Shown here: piece after piece, positions 8,392 through 17,073 of the stretch | How the letters are laid out: each line of letters opens with the position of its first letter | How positions within the stretch are numbered: position 1 is the stretch's first letter | Source: an uncultured Lachnospiraceae bacterium | GTDB lineage: Bacteria > Bacillota > Clostridia > Lachnospirales > Lachnospiraceae | Direction of reading: 5' to 3' | Length of the DNA: 64,000 nt | Assembly (NCBI GenBank): GCA_944381615.1 | Contig: CALWLT010000026.1 | Span: 1-64,000, forward strand | Notes under the pieces: model-generated | What the model was told of the DNA's origin: nothing | The model's input: the letters and a program-made list of their open reading frames with translations, nothing else | The model's database searches: none | Made by a program: the position numbers and the translations under genes

Positions 8392-11300
8392 ATGAGACGA
8401 AACAGATTGTCGTTTGGACAGAAGGCGGCGCTGGCGCTGCTGATGGGGTCGCTGATCTGGCCGGATGCGGGGATGGCGTTTGCCGGGAACCGGCGTCCGG
8501 AGCCGGGCAGAGAATATCTGGCATCGGAAAAGGAAGGAGATTTCGGGCAGAAAAAAGGCACCCCGTCGCAGCTGGAGGAGTCCGCTCGGCGGGCAGAGGA
8601 AACCGCGCCTGCCGCAACCTCCTCTGTCCTGACGGAGAATGCGCCTGCCGCGCCGTCCGCTGTGCCGGTGGAGAATGCGCCTGCCGCGCCGTCCGCTGTG
8701 CCGGTGGAGAATGTGCCTGCCGCAACGTCCTCTGTTCTGATGCAGGAAACTGCGCTGACTGCCAGCCTGGGCGATCTGTGGGATGGCTGGGAAGCAGATT
8801 TTTCTTTCCTGGACGGGAGTCAGGGAGAGGGAACCAGAAGAAAGCCGTATCAGATCCGGACGCGCGCGCAGCTGATGGGGCTGTCGCAGCTGGCTGCGAT
8901 GAGCATGACGGTCGATCCGGGGAATGAGCCCTATGTCGGGAATTACGAGGACGCCTATTTTGAACTCACGGCGGATCTGGATCTGGGGGGAATGGAGTGG
9001 ATTCCCATCGGCTATTACAGGGATTCTTCGGAGTTTGCCGGGGAAAATCCGCATCCGTTCTGCGCGCATTTTGACGGGAACGGGCATACGGTGTCCAATT
9101 TCCGTTTAAATCATGCGGACTGGCCGGGAACCGGTTTTTTTGGGGCGCTGGACAGCGCGGAGGTAACCGATCTTTTTCTGCGGCCGGGGAAAACGGTAAC
9201 AGGAAGCCGAAGCGTCGGGATCCTGGCGGGAAGCTGTGTGGATTCGCGGATTTATAACTGCCGCGTGCAGGGAGATGCCAGGGGAAGCGGGCGTGTCGGC
9301 GGACTGACCGGTCTTCTGGAAGCGTCTGTGGCGGAGAATGTCACGGCGCTGGTAACGCTGGATGTCGCGGCGGGTTCAGAGCGCCTGGCCGGAGGAATCG
9401 CCGGGGAGGCCGCGCGCGGGAGCGCTGTCGTGGACTGCCGGGTGGAGACGGGAGATAACCGGACGGCCAGGATTCAGGGGACGGATGCCACGGTCGGCGG
9501 AATCGTCGGCCTTCAGAATGATGCGGATCTCTATAACGTTTATGTGTCCGGCACGGTGGGAGGCGCCGGCAGCCGCAGAGTCGGAGGCGTGACGGGAGAA
9601 CGGGTGGCCGGCGATCTGAAGGTGGCCCGTTTTGAGGGAACGATCGGCCAGTCGGGAACCGGAGCGGCGGGATACCGGGGAACCTTTATCGGCTTCCGGG
9701 AGGAAAGCGCCTATTTCCGGTACGGGGAGGATGTGGCATATCTGTTCGCCGATTCAGAGCAGAAGATTGCGGCCAATGTCTGCGGAAGCGGAATCCCGGA
9801 CGACAATGAGTACACGTACGGAGCGCATATCGGGTTTTCGCACGGCGGCGATAATTTCTATACGCTGGTGCAGGGAGGCGTGACCAGGACAGAGGACGCC
9901 CGCTATTATTATGAAGAGCTGGAGGACGGGATCTTTTCCATTCTGGACGGCGAGCTGGGAGGCGAGACGGACGCGGAGAAGATCGGGTACGATCTGGATC
10001 ATTTTGCGCCCAATGACGCCGGGCGTCCCGTGAGAGGGTATCTGGTAACGATTCCGCAGATTGATACGGTTTCCGGCGGGCGGAATTACTATGACGTAGC
10101 GGTGCTGGAGGCACGGGGCTCCGGTCCGTATTACCGGACGCTTGACAAGGAGCGCCGGGGCGCAATCGAGCCGGGAACGGTGGTAACGGTAACGACTGCG
10201 GCGAAGAATACGCAGGAGGCGAAGTATCAGCTGGACGGCGCGCCGACGTATACGGAGGGCGGGAAGCGCCGGGAGACAGCGTATCAGAAGGGCGGCGAAT
10301 ACAGCTTTGTCATGCCGCAGGAAAATACGGAGCTGAGCGCGCGCTATCGGAAGGTAGCCGTATCCGTGACCACGGTTCCTGCCGTTGTAAAGCTGCATGT
10401 GACAGAAGAGCGGACCGGGGACCGCAAAAATCCTTCTAAGGTTACCAGAGTCACGGATGATAATGGCCATCTGATTGCCACGTATATCAACGGGGAACTG
10501 GAACAGGGAACGCAGGTGCAGCCGGTCTCGGTCGGGGCGGTTGTAGACACGGCCAACGACGTAGAGGATGCCTCTGTGCGCTGGAGTGTGGACGATGCGG
10601 ATCTGATTGCGCTGCTTCCGAACGGGGATGAGGATGAGCAGGGGTACACGCTGAAAAGCGCCTCGATCCGCCTGAATCTGGACAGCGCCTTTTTCGCGGA
10701 CACGATCCGGAAACTGGAAGAAGAACAGAAAAAAACGGACTATCAGTATGCCATTCCTTCGACGATTTACGGGGCCGGGCATCAGAACGGAGGCGTCGCC
10801 ATTCTGACGGCTTCCACCAGGCCGTCGGCCAGTTTTGAAGGAAAAGAATGCAAGGCCAACGCGAGGATTGAAGTAACGTTCCAGATCCGCGATCGGACGT
10901 ATGTGGCGGCGGAACATGCGTCACTGAATCAGGGAACGCTGGAATTTACCGTTACGCGCAGGCTGAGCGGCGACCGGCTGCATCCGCAGGAGCAGATTGA
11001 GGTAACAGCGCCGCAGGCGCTGACGGCCGACTTTTCCCCGTCGTTTTTTGACCAGAAAGAAATTTCCTGGTCGGTAAGCGATCCGGCCGTGATCCGGGCA
11101 GATGCGGACGGGCGCTCGGCCAGCGTGTCGGCGGTTGCCGATACCGGCTGGATCCGGGATCTGATCGCGGCGGATGCGGGAAATCAGAAAAATGATCCGT
11201 ATCGGAAGCAAACGGCGTCCGGAAACAGGAGCGCGGTTGTAACCGTTCTGGGAGAGGATATGCTGGGCAACCGGAGAACGGCGTCCTGCGAGGGAACGGT

Positions 11301-12267
11301 TTTCTTTGAGACGGTGGATGAAACGACGGTTTATGCAGAAAAGCTGGAGGCGGATCCGGCGGAAATTTCCTGGGAGCTGAAGCTTGAGAAAACCGGCCCC
11401 AGAAGCCGTCCGACCCTGACCTGGACGGGAGCGGAGGCCAAGAAGCTTACGGTTTGCGTGCTTCCGGAGCAGACGTCGAACCGGGCCGTATTATTTGAGG
11501 AAAGCGACGAGTCTCTGCGGGTTTCGGAGGACGGGACGGCAGAGGTAAATCTGGACGCCGGATGGATCCGGGAGCTGGATGCGCGTTCCCTGCAGCAGGG
11601 GACGCACCGGGCGGTCATAACGGTCCGCTCAGAAGACGGCGGCTGCGCGCGGCAGATCCCGGTTGCGCTTTCCTGTGAGATTACCGATCGGACGTACCGC
11701 AGAAGCAGTTCTTCCGGCGGTTCCTCCGGCAGTTCTTCCGGCGGATCCGGCGGCGGTTCTTCCGGCGGTCCGGTTTCGGGGACATCCGGCTCTGCGGCCG
11801 TCGGACCGGCAGCGGCAGGACCGGCCGGCGGTGTGACGGGAGAATGGACGCTCGATCCGGCTTTTGGAGTCTGGCGTTTTCAGTCAGCCGGCCGTCTGTA
11901 CCGGAGTGAGTGGGCCTATATTTGCAATCCGTATGCCAACACGGCCGCGGGACAGCCTGCGGCGGACTGGTTCCGGTTTGACGCGGAGGGCCATATGGTT
12001 ACGGGCTGGTATACGGATACAGACGGGAATCTTTATTATTTGTGGCCGCAGTCGGATGGCAGTCAGGGGCATATGCTGACAGGCTGGCACTGGCTGCCCG
12101 GTCCGGACGGAATGCGGAGAAGATACTATTTTAATGAAATTTCAGACGGGACAAGAGGACGTCTGTACCGTGACGGAACGGCGCCGGATGGAAGCCGGGT
12201 TGACGCAGATGGAGCCTGGACGGTGGACGGAGTGGTGCAGGTCATGTCGCCGGATGTCAAAGGCTGA
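8392..12267 (+). CDS. GLUG-repeat surface protein with C-terminal wall-binding repeats
   Basis: Large exported protein of 1291 residues. In order: signal peptide (hydrophobic segment ending AGMAFAG); four tandem 12-residue units of the type APAAPSAVPVEN; a region starting near residue 145 with GLUG-like repeats recognisable by GGLTGLL, GGIAGEA, GGIVGLQ and GGVTGER; several beta-sandwich segments; a Gly/Ser linker; and a C-terminal module of about 140 residues with repeats such as DWFRFDAEGHMVTGWYTDT of the choline/cell-wall-binding type. The C-terminal module is a near copy of that of the next gene. It is probably retained noncovalently on the wall through these repeats. GLUG repeats occur in secreted adhesins and proteases, but no catalytic domain is seen here. 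It lies 57 nt after the previous gene and 59 nt before the next. Confidence 0.82.
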   Translation: MRRNRLSFGQKAALALLMGSLIWPDAGMAFAGNRRPEPGREYLASEKEGDFGQKKGTPSQLEESARRAEETAPAATSSVLTENAPAAPSAVPVENAPAAPSAVPVENVPAATSSVLMQETALTASLGDLWDGWEADFSFLDGSQGEGTRRKPYQIRTRAQLMGLSQLAAMSMTVDPGNEPYVGNYEDAYFELTADLDLGGMEWIPIGYYRDSSEFAGENPHPFCAHFDGNGHTVSNFRLNHADWPGTGFFGALDSAEVTDLFLRPGKTVTGSRSVGILAGSCVDSRIYNCRVQGDARGSGRVGGLTGLLEASVAENVTALVTLDVAAGSERLAGGIAGEAARGSAVVDCRVETGDNRTARIQGTDATVGGIVGLQNDADLYNVYVSGTVGGAGSRRVGGVTGERVAGDLKVARFEGTIGQSGTGAAGYRGTFIGFREESAYFRYGEDVAYLFADSEQKIAANVCGSGIPDDNEYTYGAHIGFSHGGDNFYTLVQGGVTRTEDARYYYEELEDGIFSILDGELGGETDAEKIGYDLDHFAPNDAGRPVRGYLVTIPQIDTVSGGRNYYDVAVLEARGSGPYYRTLDKERRGAIEPGTVVTVTTAAKNTQEAKYQLDGAPTYTEGGKRRETAYQKGGEYSFVMPQENTELSARYRKVAVSVTTVPAVVKLHVTEERTGDRKNPSKVTRVTDDNGHLIATYINGELEQGTQVQPVSVGAVVDTANDVEDASVRWSVDDADLIALLPNGDEDEQGYTLKSASIRLNLDSAFFADTIRKLEEEQKKTDYQYAIPSTIYGAGHQNGGVAILTASTRPSASFEGKECKANARIEVTFQIRDRTYVAAEHASLNQGTLEFTVTRRLSGDRLHPQEQIEVTAPQALTADFSPSFFDQKEISWSVSDPAVIRADADGRSASVSAVADTGWIRDLIAADAGNQKNDPYRKQTASGNRSAVVTVLGEDMLGNRRTASCEGTVFFETVDETTVYAEKLEADPAEISWELKLEKTGPRSRPTLTWTGAEAKKLTVCVLPEQTSNRAVLFEESDESLRVSEDGTAEVNLDAGWIRELDARSLQQGTHRAVITVRSEDGGCARQIPVALSCEITDRTYRRSSSSGGSSGSSSGGSGGGSSGGPVSGTSGSAAVGPAAAGPAGGVTGEWTLDPAFGVWRFQSAGRLYRSEWAYICNPYANTAAGQPAADWFRFDAEGHMVTGWYTDTDGNLYYLWPQSDGSQGHMLTGWHWLPGPDGMRRRYYFNEISDGTRGRLYRDGTAPDGSRVDADGAWTVDGVVQVMSPDVKG
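8605..8748. repeat. 36-bp tandem repeat, four units, in-frame
   Basis: Units start at 8605, 8641, 8677 and 8713; the middle two are identical. Each encodes 12 residues (APAA(T/P)S(S/A)V..EN). It lies just after the signal peptide of the GLUG protein. Confidence 0.95.
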
Positions 12268-12282
12268 TCGGTTTTGAAAAAA

Positions 12283-12312
12283 CTTCCCCGTTCCTTTCCA
12301 GGGGCGGGGAAG
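12283..12312. other. Intercistronic hairpin between surface genes
   Basis: CTTCCCCG (12283-12290) pairs perfectly with CGGGGAAG (12305-12312). There is no T-run on the plus side, so it is more likely an mRNA processing or stability element than a terminator. Confidence 0.55.
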
Positions 12313-12326
12313 AGCGGGAGACAGGG

Positions 12327-15300
12327 ATGAGAAAGAAAAAACGATATCTTGCAATCGCGCTGATTACGGCTCTCCTTTTTGCGCAGGCCGCCTACGCGGC
12401 GCCGGGGATTTCGGAAAATGCGGGCGGGGTCAATGCATTTGCAGCGAGCGGTTCGGATTTGCTGCCGGATCCGGAAAGGGCGAGCGGCTCAGAGTTGCTG
12501 CCGGATCCGGAAAGGGCGAGCAGCTCGGATCTGCTGCCGGCCGCCTTTCCGATGCGGATCCGGGTGGCCGGTTCCGGAATGAAGGAGAGCGGAGCGCAAA
12601 GCGGCAATACCCTGACGGTTACCATCACGGGAAATTATAACCGGATGCCGTACTGGAACGAGGATCGGAGCAGCGGCGACGCAGTCTGCGCCTATCTTTA
12701 TCCGATTTTAAATTTCAGCGGGAACTGCGCCTATAAAAGCTATTCCGACAACAGCAGTGCCAGTACGAAGCGGCGCACCTATGCCGCGCATTCGGTCCGC
12801 TACCGGGATCGGATTGTCTGGTATGAGGACGGGGCGGTCACGAGCGAGGGAGACTGGGACAGCAGCTACAGCGATGCGTCGGCCAATTATGCCGTGTTAT
12901 CTCCCTTTGCGAGGACGTCGCTCTCTTCAGTGGCCGTCACGGCCAGCTATGGGGAGGAATATGATTCCAATATTGTAGTAGACGGATCGCTGCAGGCCGT
13001 GGACGGGTATAATGATTCGGTTACCTTTGACAACACGGATCAGGTAACCGGAGAGGGAAGGGAGCCGATCCGGCAGTACCGGGTCTATCCGGATCATGCC
13101 GCCGGGCCGTACTATGTGTACAATCCGGGCGGAACAAAACCGGTAAAGCTGTTTGACAGCCTGCGGATTACGACGGATTTCGGGACGAAGACCCGCAATC
13201 AGCCCTGCACGACCACCTTTGTCTTTACGAATCCGCATCCGATGTTAAGCTCTGTCACGCTGATGATGCGGGAATATGGGCAGTACTCAACGGAAGCGGA
13301 TCATATTACCTGGGATCGGGACGAGTATGAGGAAGGGCCGGTAACCGGCACATCGGCTCTCTGCAATTTCCAGGCTGCGGCGGCAAAGGCACACACGCAT
13401 GATCCGGGAACGGTCACGGAGACGCCGGCGGCCTGCACGGCGCCGGGAAGGCGCCGGGGCGAATGCGCGTCCTGCGGCCAGAAGATTGACGAGATCATTC
13501 CGATGCTGGGCCATGCCTGGCCGTCCTCTTATGTGACGAACGCCGATAACGGGACGTATTATAAAAACTGCACGCGCTGCGGCGCACGGCTGGAGACGAA
13601 GAAGAACCCCTATACGGTACAGTTTCACGCCAATGGCGGAAGCGGTTTTATGGAGACGCTTTCTATGACATACGACACGGCGAAAGCCCTGACGAAAAAT
13701 CAGTTTACGCGGACGGCGTACCTGTTTGAGGGCTGGACGGCGAATCCGGACGGAAGCGGGGCGTTCTATGCGGACGGTCAGCTGGTAAAGAATCTGACGC
13801 CGGTCTGGAACGGAACCGTAAATCTCTATGCGAAATGGAAGCTGAACGAGTGTGCGGTTACGTATGACGCCAACGGCGGCAGCTGTCAGACAGAGACGGG
13901 AACGGTCCTCTGTAAAACGGCGATTGGGGCGGCGGCGCTTTCGGAAGCAGAGCGATACGGCTATACCTTTCTGGGGTGGAGCCTGAAAAAGGACGGTCCG
14001 GATGCGCTTTTGACAGCGGAAAGCCAGATGGAAGCCGCTGCGGCTACCTTCTATGCGCAGTGGCGGGCAAACGGCTATGAGGTAACGATGGATCCGGCGG
14101 GCGGAACCCTGCCGGCGCAGGAGACCCGGAAGGTGGCGTACTTTGATTCGCCGCTGGGAGAGCTTCCGCAGCCGGAAAAGAAAGGAGAGACGTTTACCGG
14201 GTGGGCGGTGCGCGCGCAGGCGGCCGAGCCGCCGGTTACGGAGAGTACTGTTTTAAAAACGGAAGGGCTCAGCCTGATTGCCACATACTCTGCAGAGGCT
14301 TATACGATCTGCTTTGATGCCAACGGCGGCACGACAAAGGCGCAGGAGATTCAGCGCAGCTACGGGCAGGCCTACGGGACGCTTCCGGAGGCAACACGAA
14401 CCGGCTATCGGCTGAAGGGCTGGTTTACAGAGCGGGAAGGCGGCCGGATGGTTACCGCTTCGTCCGCAGCGCCGGCCTGCGATCAGACGCTTTACGCGCA
14501 CTGGGAACCGCTGACGTATCAGATCCGCTTTGACGCCAACGGGGGTTCGGGGACCATGGCCAGCCAGTATGTGGATTACGGGGAAACGGTGGAGCTTTCC
14601 GAAAACCGGTTTTCTCTGGTCGATCATCGCTTTGCCGGCTGGACGGCGAATCCGGACGGGAGCGGAGCGTTCTATGCGGACGGGCAGCCGGTTGTGAATC
14701 TGACGGATACGGAGCCGGAGGTCACGCTTTATGCGAAGTGGGAGCGGGTCAGCGCGGTTTTAAGTTTTTATGACTGGGACGGGACCTTTCTGGGCCAGGC
14801 GTCCTGTGATATCGGAGAGAAGGTTGATTATCCGGCTCCTTTACGGACGGGCTATACCTTTACGGGCTGGGAGGGAATCGACGGCGCGCCGGCAGAGTCT
14901 GTAACCGGGCCGGGAAGCTACCGGGCCGTGTATGCGATCAACCGTTATACGGCCCGGTTTCTGAGCGGAGGCATCCAGATCGGGGAGCGGGAGAAAGCGT
15001 ACCGGGAGACGCTGGGGGCGCTTCCGGAGGCAGAGAAAGAGGGCTATACTTTTACAGGCTGGAATGAAAGGGCGGACGGATCCGGGGCGGCGGTCACGGC
15101 AGAAACCCGGATGCCGGCCGGCGGGCTGACGGCCTGGGCGCAGTTTCAGAAAAATACATATCGGGTTACCTTCCACTATGAAGGAGGAACGGAAGGGGAA
15201 GCGTCCAGAGAAGTATTCTATGGGGAAATGCTGGGAGCGCTTCCTGAATCGGAGAAAACCGGCTTTGTGCTGGCCGGCTGGTCGGCCGCGCAGGACGGAT

Positions 15301-17024
15301 CGGAGGCCGTCACGGCAGAAACCCGAATGGGAGCCGGGCCGCTGGATCTGTATGCGGTCTGGAAAACCCGGTATCTGACCTGCCGTTTCCTGGACGATAC
15401 GGGACGGCTGGTGGAAGAGCTGCAGGTGCCCTACGGCGGGGAAGCCGCGCCGCGGACGCCGCAGAAGACAGGATATGTGTTTGCATCCTGGGACAAGCCG
15501 CTGGATTCCGTCACGCAGGACACGGCGTTTGCGGCCAGCTTCCGGCCGGCAAGTTACCGGATTTCGTTTGCCGTCAATCGGGAACTGTATCCGCAGACAG
15601 ACGGATCCATGGATCCGGTGCCGGCGGTCTATGATCGGATCCGGATGCTGCCGGGAAACGCTTTTAAAAAGGAACATTTTGCGTTTTCCGGCTGGAGCCG
15701 GGAGGCGGACGGAAGCGGAGCCCGGATTCCGGACAGAGCGAGCGTGATCAATCTGACCGCGCAGGACGGGGGAGAAGTCGTGCTGTACGCGCAGTTTACC
15801 CGGACGGAGTCGCCCTGCAGCTGGCGGGACTGGGACGGGACGCTAATCAGGGAAGAAATCATTCCGTACGGAGGAGACGGGACAGCGCCGGCGGATCCGC
15901 GGCGGGCCGGTTATACCTTTACCGGCTGGGACCGGCCGGCGGAGGGGATCACAGAGCCGGCCGTGTTTACCGCGCAGTATCGGGCCAACCGCTGGACGGT
16001 CACATTTGACGCCAACGGCGGAAGCGGGGCGATGGAGCCGCAGGCGATGGAGTATGACCGGGAGGAAGCACTGCGGGAGAATTCCTTTGCCAGAACGGAT
16101 TACGCCTTTGCGGGCTGGAATACGGAGCGCGCGGGCGGCGGAGTGCCGTTTGCCGATCAGGAGACGGTTCAGAATCTGACGGCGCAGCCGGACGGAGCGG
16201 TAACGCTCTATGCGCAGTGGGAATTTGTCCGGCAGGATCTGGCGGACGGGACGCATGTGCGGCCGGGAGCGGACGGCATATTCGGGACGGCGGACGACGA
16301 GATCTGGACGGATGGTCCAGACGGGCTGCCGGGGACAGAGGATGATCAGAAGGTAAAGACAGGCGAGTCCGGTCAGCGGTATGTGGAGGGCAAAGACGGG
16401 ACGTACGTGCGGCCGGGAGCGGACGGCGTATTCGGGACGGCAGACGATGAAATCTGGCAGCTGGGTCCGGATCAGAAGCCGTATACCGCAGATGACCGGA
16501 GGAGTACCGGGGGCAGAGGGCATTCTTCCGGCGGGGGAGGAGGAAGCTCGTCGGGGCATTTTCAGGCCGGAAACACGGGCGCTTTCGGGCCAGCCGTGCA
16601 GGCGCGGGAAGGAAGCTGGATATGGAATCCGGACGGTTCCTGGAGCTGCCTGGATGCCGCGGGACGTCCGTATGCGTCCTGCTGGAAATATCTGAAAAAC
16701 CCCTATGCTTCGGAAGCAGACGGACAGTCCGTGGCGGACTGGTTTCGGTTTGACGCAGACGGCCGGATGGTAACCGGCTGGTATACGGATACGGATGGAA
16801 ACCGGTACTATCTGTGGCCGGTAGCAGACGGAAGCCAGGGCCATATGGTAACCGGCTGGCAGTGGCTGCCGGGAGCGGACGGTCTGCTTTACTGTTACTA
16901 TTTTAATCCGGTATCGGACGGGACGAAAGGCCGTTTATACAGGGATGAGACGACGCCGGACGGTTTTACGGTAAATGCCCGCGGAGAGCGGGAGGGAAAC
17001 GGAGTGGCAAAGGCCCTTGACTGA
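12327..17024 (+). CDS. Listeria-Bacteroides-repeat surface protein with wall-binding C-terminus
   Basis: Exported protein of 1565 residues. In order: signal peptide ending near AQAAYAAPG; three 12-residue units (ASGSDLLPDPER type); an N-terminal beta-rich domain; a cysteine module with CASCGQ, GHAW and CTRCG; about twelve consecutive Listeria-Bacteroides (InlB B-type) repeats of 60-80 residues, each with F(D/H)ANGG, GY.F.GW and LYA.W signatures; two copies of an Asp-rich unit containing VRPGADG(I/V)FGTADDEIW; a Gly/Ser linker; and the same C-terminal wall-binding module as the preceding gene. In other bacteria such repeats form elongated ubiquitin-like stalks, so an extended wall-bound fibre is inferred. 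No ligand-binding or enzymatic domain is recognised. Start ATG 12327 follows GGGAG. Confidence 0.88.
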   Translation: MRKKKRYLAIALITALLFAQAAYAAPGISENAGGVNAFAASGSDLLPDPERASGSELLPDPERASSSDLLPAAFPMRIRVAGSGMKESGAQSGNTLTVTITGNYNRMPYWNEDRSSGDAVCAYLYPILNFSGNCAYKSYSDNSSASTKRRTYAAHSVRYRDRIVWYEDGAVTSEGDWDSSYSDASANYAVLSPFARTSLSSVAVTASYGEEYDSNIVVDGSLQAVDGYNDSVTFDNTDQVTGEGREPIRQYRVYPDHAAGPYYVYNPGGTKPVKLFDSLRITTDFGTKTRNQPCTTTFVFTNPHPMLSSVTLMMREYGQYSTEADHITWDRDEYEEGPVTGTSALCNFQAAAAKAHTHDPGTVTETPAACTAPGRRRGECASCGQKIDEIIPMLGHAWPSSYVTNADNGTYYKNCTRCGARLETKKNPYTVQFHANGGSGFMETLSMTYDTAKALTKNQFTRTAYLFEGWTANPDGSGAFYADGQLVKNLTPVWNGTVNLYAKWKLNECAVTYDANGGSCQTETGTVLCKTAIGAAALSEAERYGYTFLGWSLKKDGPDALLTAESQMEAAAATFYAQWRANGYEVTMDPAGGTLPAQETRKVAYFDSPLGELPQPEKKGETFTGWAVRAQAAEPPVTESTVLKTEGLSLIATYSAEAYTICFDANGGTTKAQEIQRSYGQAYGTLPEATRTGYRLKGWFTEREGGRMVTASSAAPACDQTLYAHWEPLTYQIRFDANGGSGTMASQYVDYGETVELSENRFSLVDHRFAGWTANPDGSGAFYADGQPVVNLTDTEPEVTLYAKWERVSAVLSFYDWDGTFLGQASCDIGEKVDYPAPLRTGYTFTGWEGIDGAPAESVTGPGSYRAVYAINRYTARFLSGGIQIGEREKAYRETLGALPEAEKEGYTFTGWNERADGSGAAVTAETRMPAGGLTAWAQFQKNTYRVTFHYEGGTEGEASREVFYGEMLGALPESEKTGFVLAGWSAAQDGSEAVTAETRMGAGPLDLYAVWKTRYLTCRFLDDTGRLVEELQVPYGGEAAPRTPQKTGYVFASWDKPLDSVTQDTAFAASFRPASYRISFAVNRELYPQTDGSMDPVPAVYDRIRMLPGNAFKKEHFAFSGWSREADGSGARIPDRASVINLTAQDGGEVVLYAQFTRTESPCSWRDWDGTLIREEIIPYGGDGTAPADPRRAGYTFTGWDRPAEGITEPAVFTAQYRANRWTVTFDANGGSGAMEPQAMEYDREEALRENSFARTDYAFAGWNTERAGGGVPFADQETVQNLTAQPDGAVTLYAQWEFVRQDLADGTHVRPGADGIFGTADDEIWTDGPDGLPGTEDDQKVKTGESGQRYVEGKDGTYVRPGADGVFGTADDEIWQLGPDQKPYTADDRRSTGGRGHSSGGGGGSSSGHFQAGNTGAFGPAVQAREGSWIWNPDGSWSCLDAAGRPYASCWKYLKNPYASEADGQSVADWFRFDADGRMVTGWYTDTDGNRYYLWPVADGSQGHMVTGWQWLPGADGLLYCYYFNPVSDGTKGRLYRDETTPDGFTVNARGEREGNGVAKALD
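12444..12530. repeat. 36-bp tandem repeat, two full and one partial unit, in-frame
   Basis: Units start at 12444, 12480 and 12516 and encode ASGSDLLPDPER-type 12-mers just after the signal peptide. Confidence 0.93.
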
Positions 17025-17073
17025 TCTCCGGAATGTCCGGCAAAAGGTTTTAATGGCAGGAAGAAGGGAATCG

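Noticed and set aside
8605..8748. Possible CRISPR-like repeat array
   Set aside because: Units are contiguous without spacers and keep the reading frame of a surface protein; they are coding tandem repeats. The same applies to 12444-12530 and 36110-36217.
7531..9087. 518-residue minus-strand frame across two surface genes
   Set aside because: It spans a ribosome-binding site and intergenic gap of two plausible genes on the other strand, and is Arg/Pro-rich without motifs.
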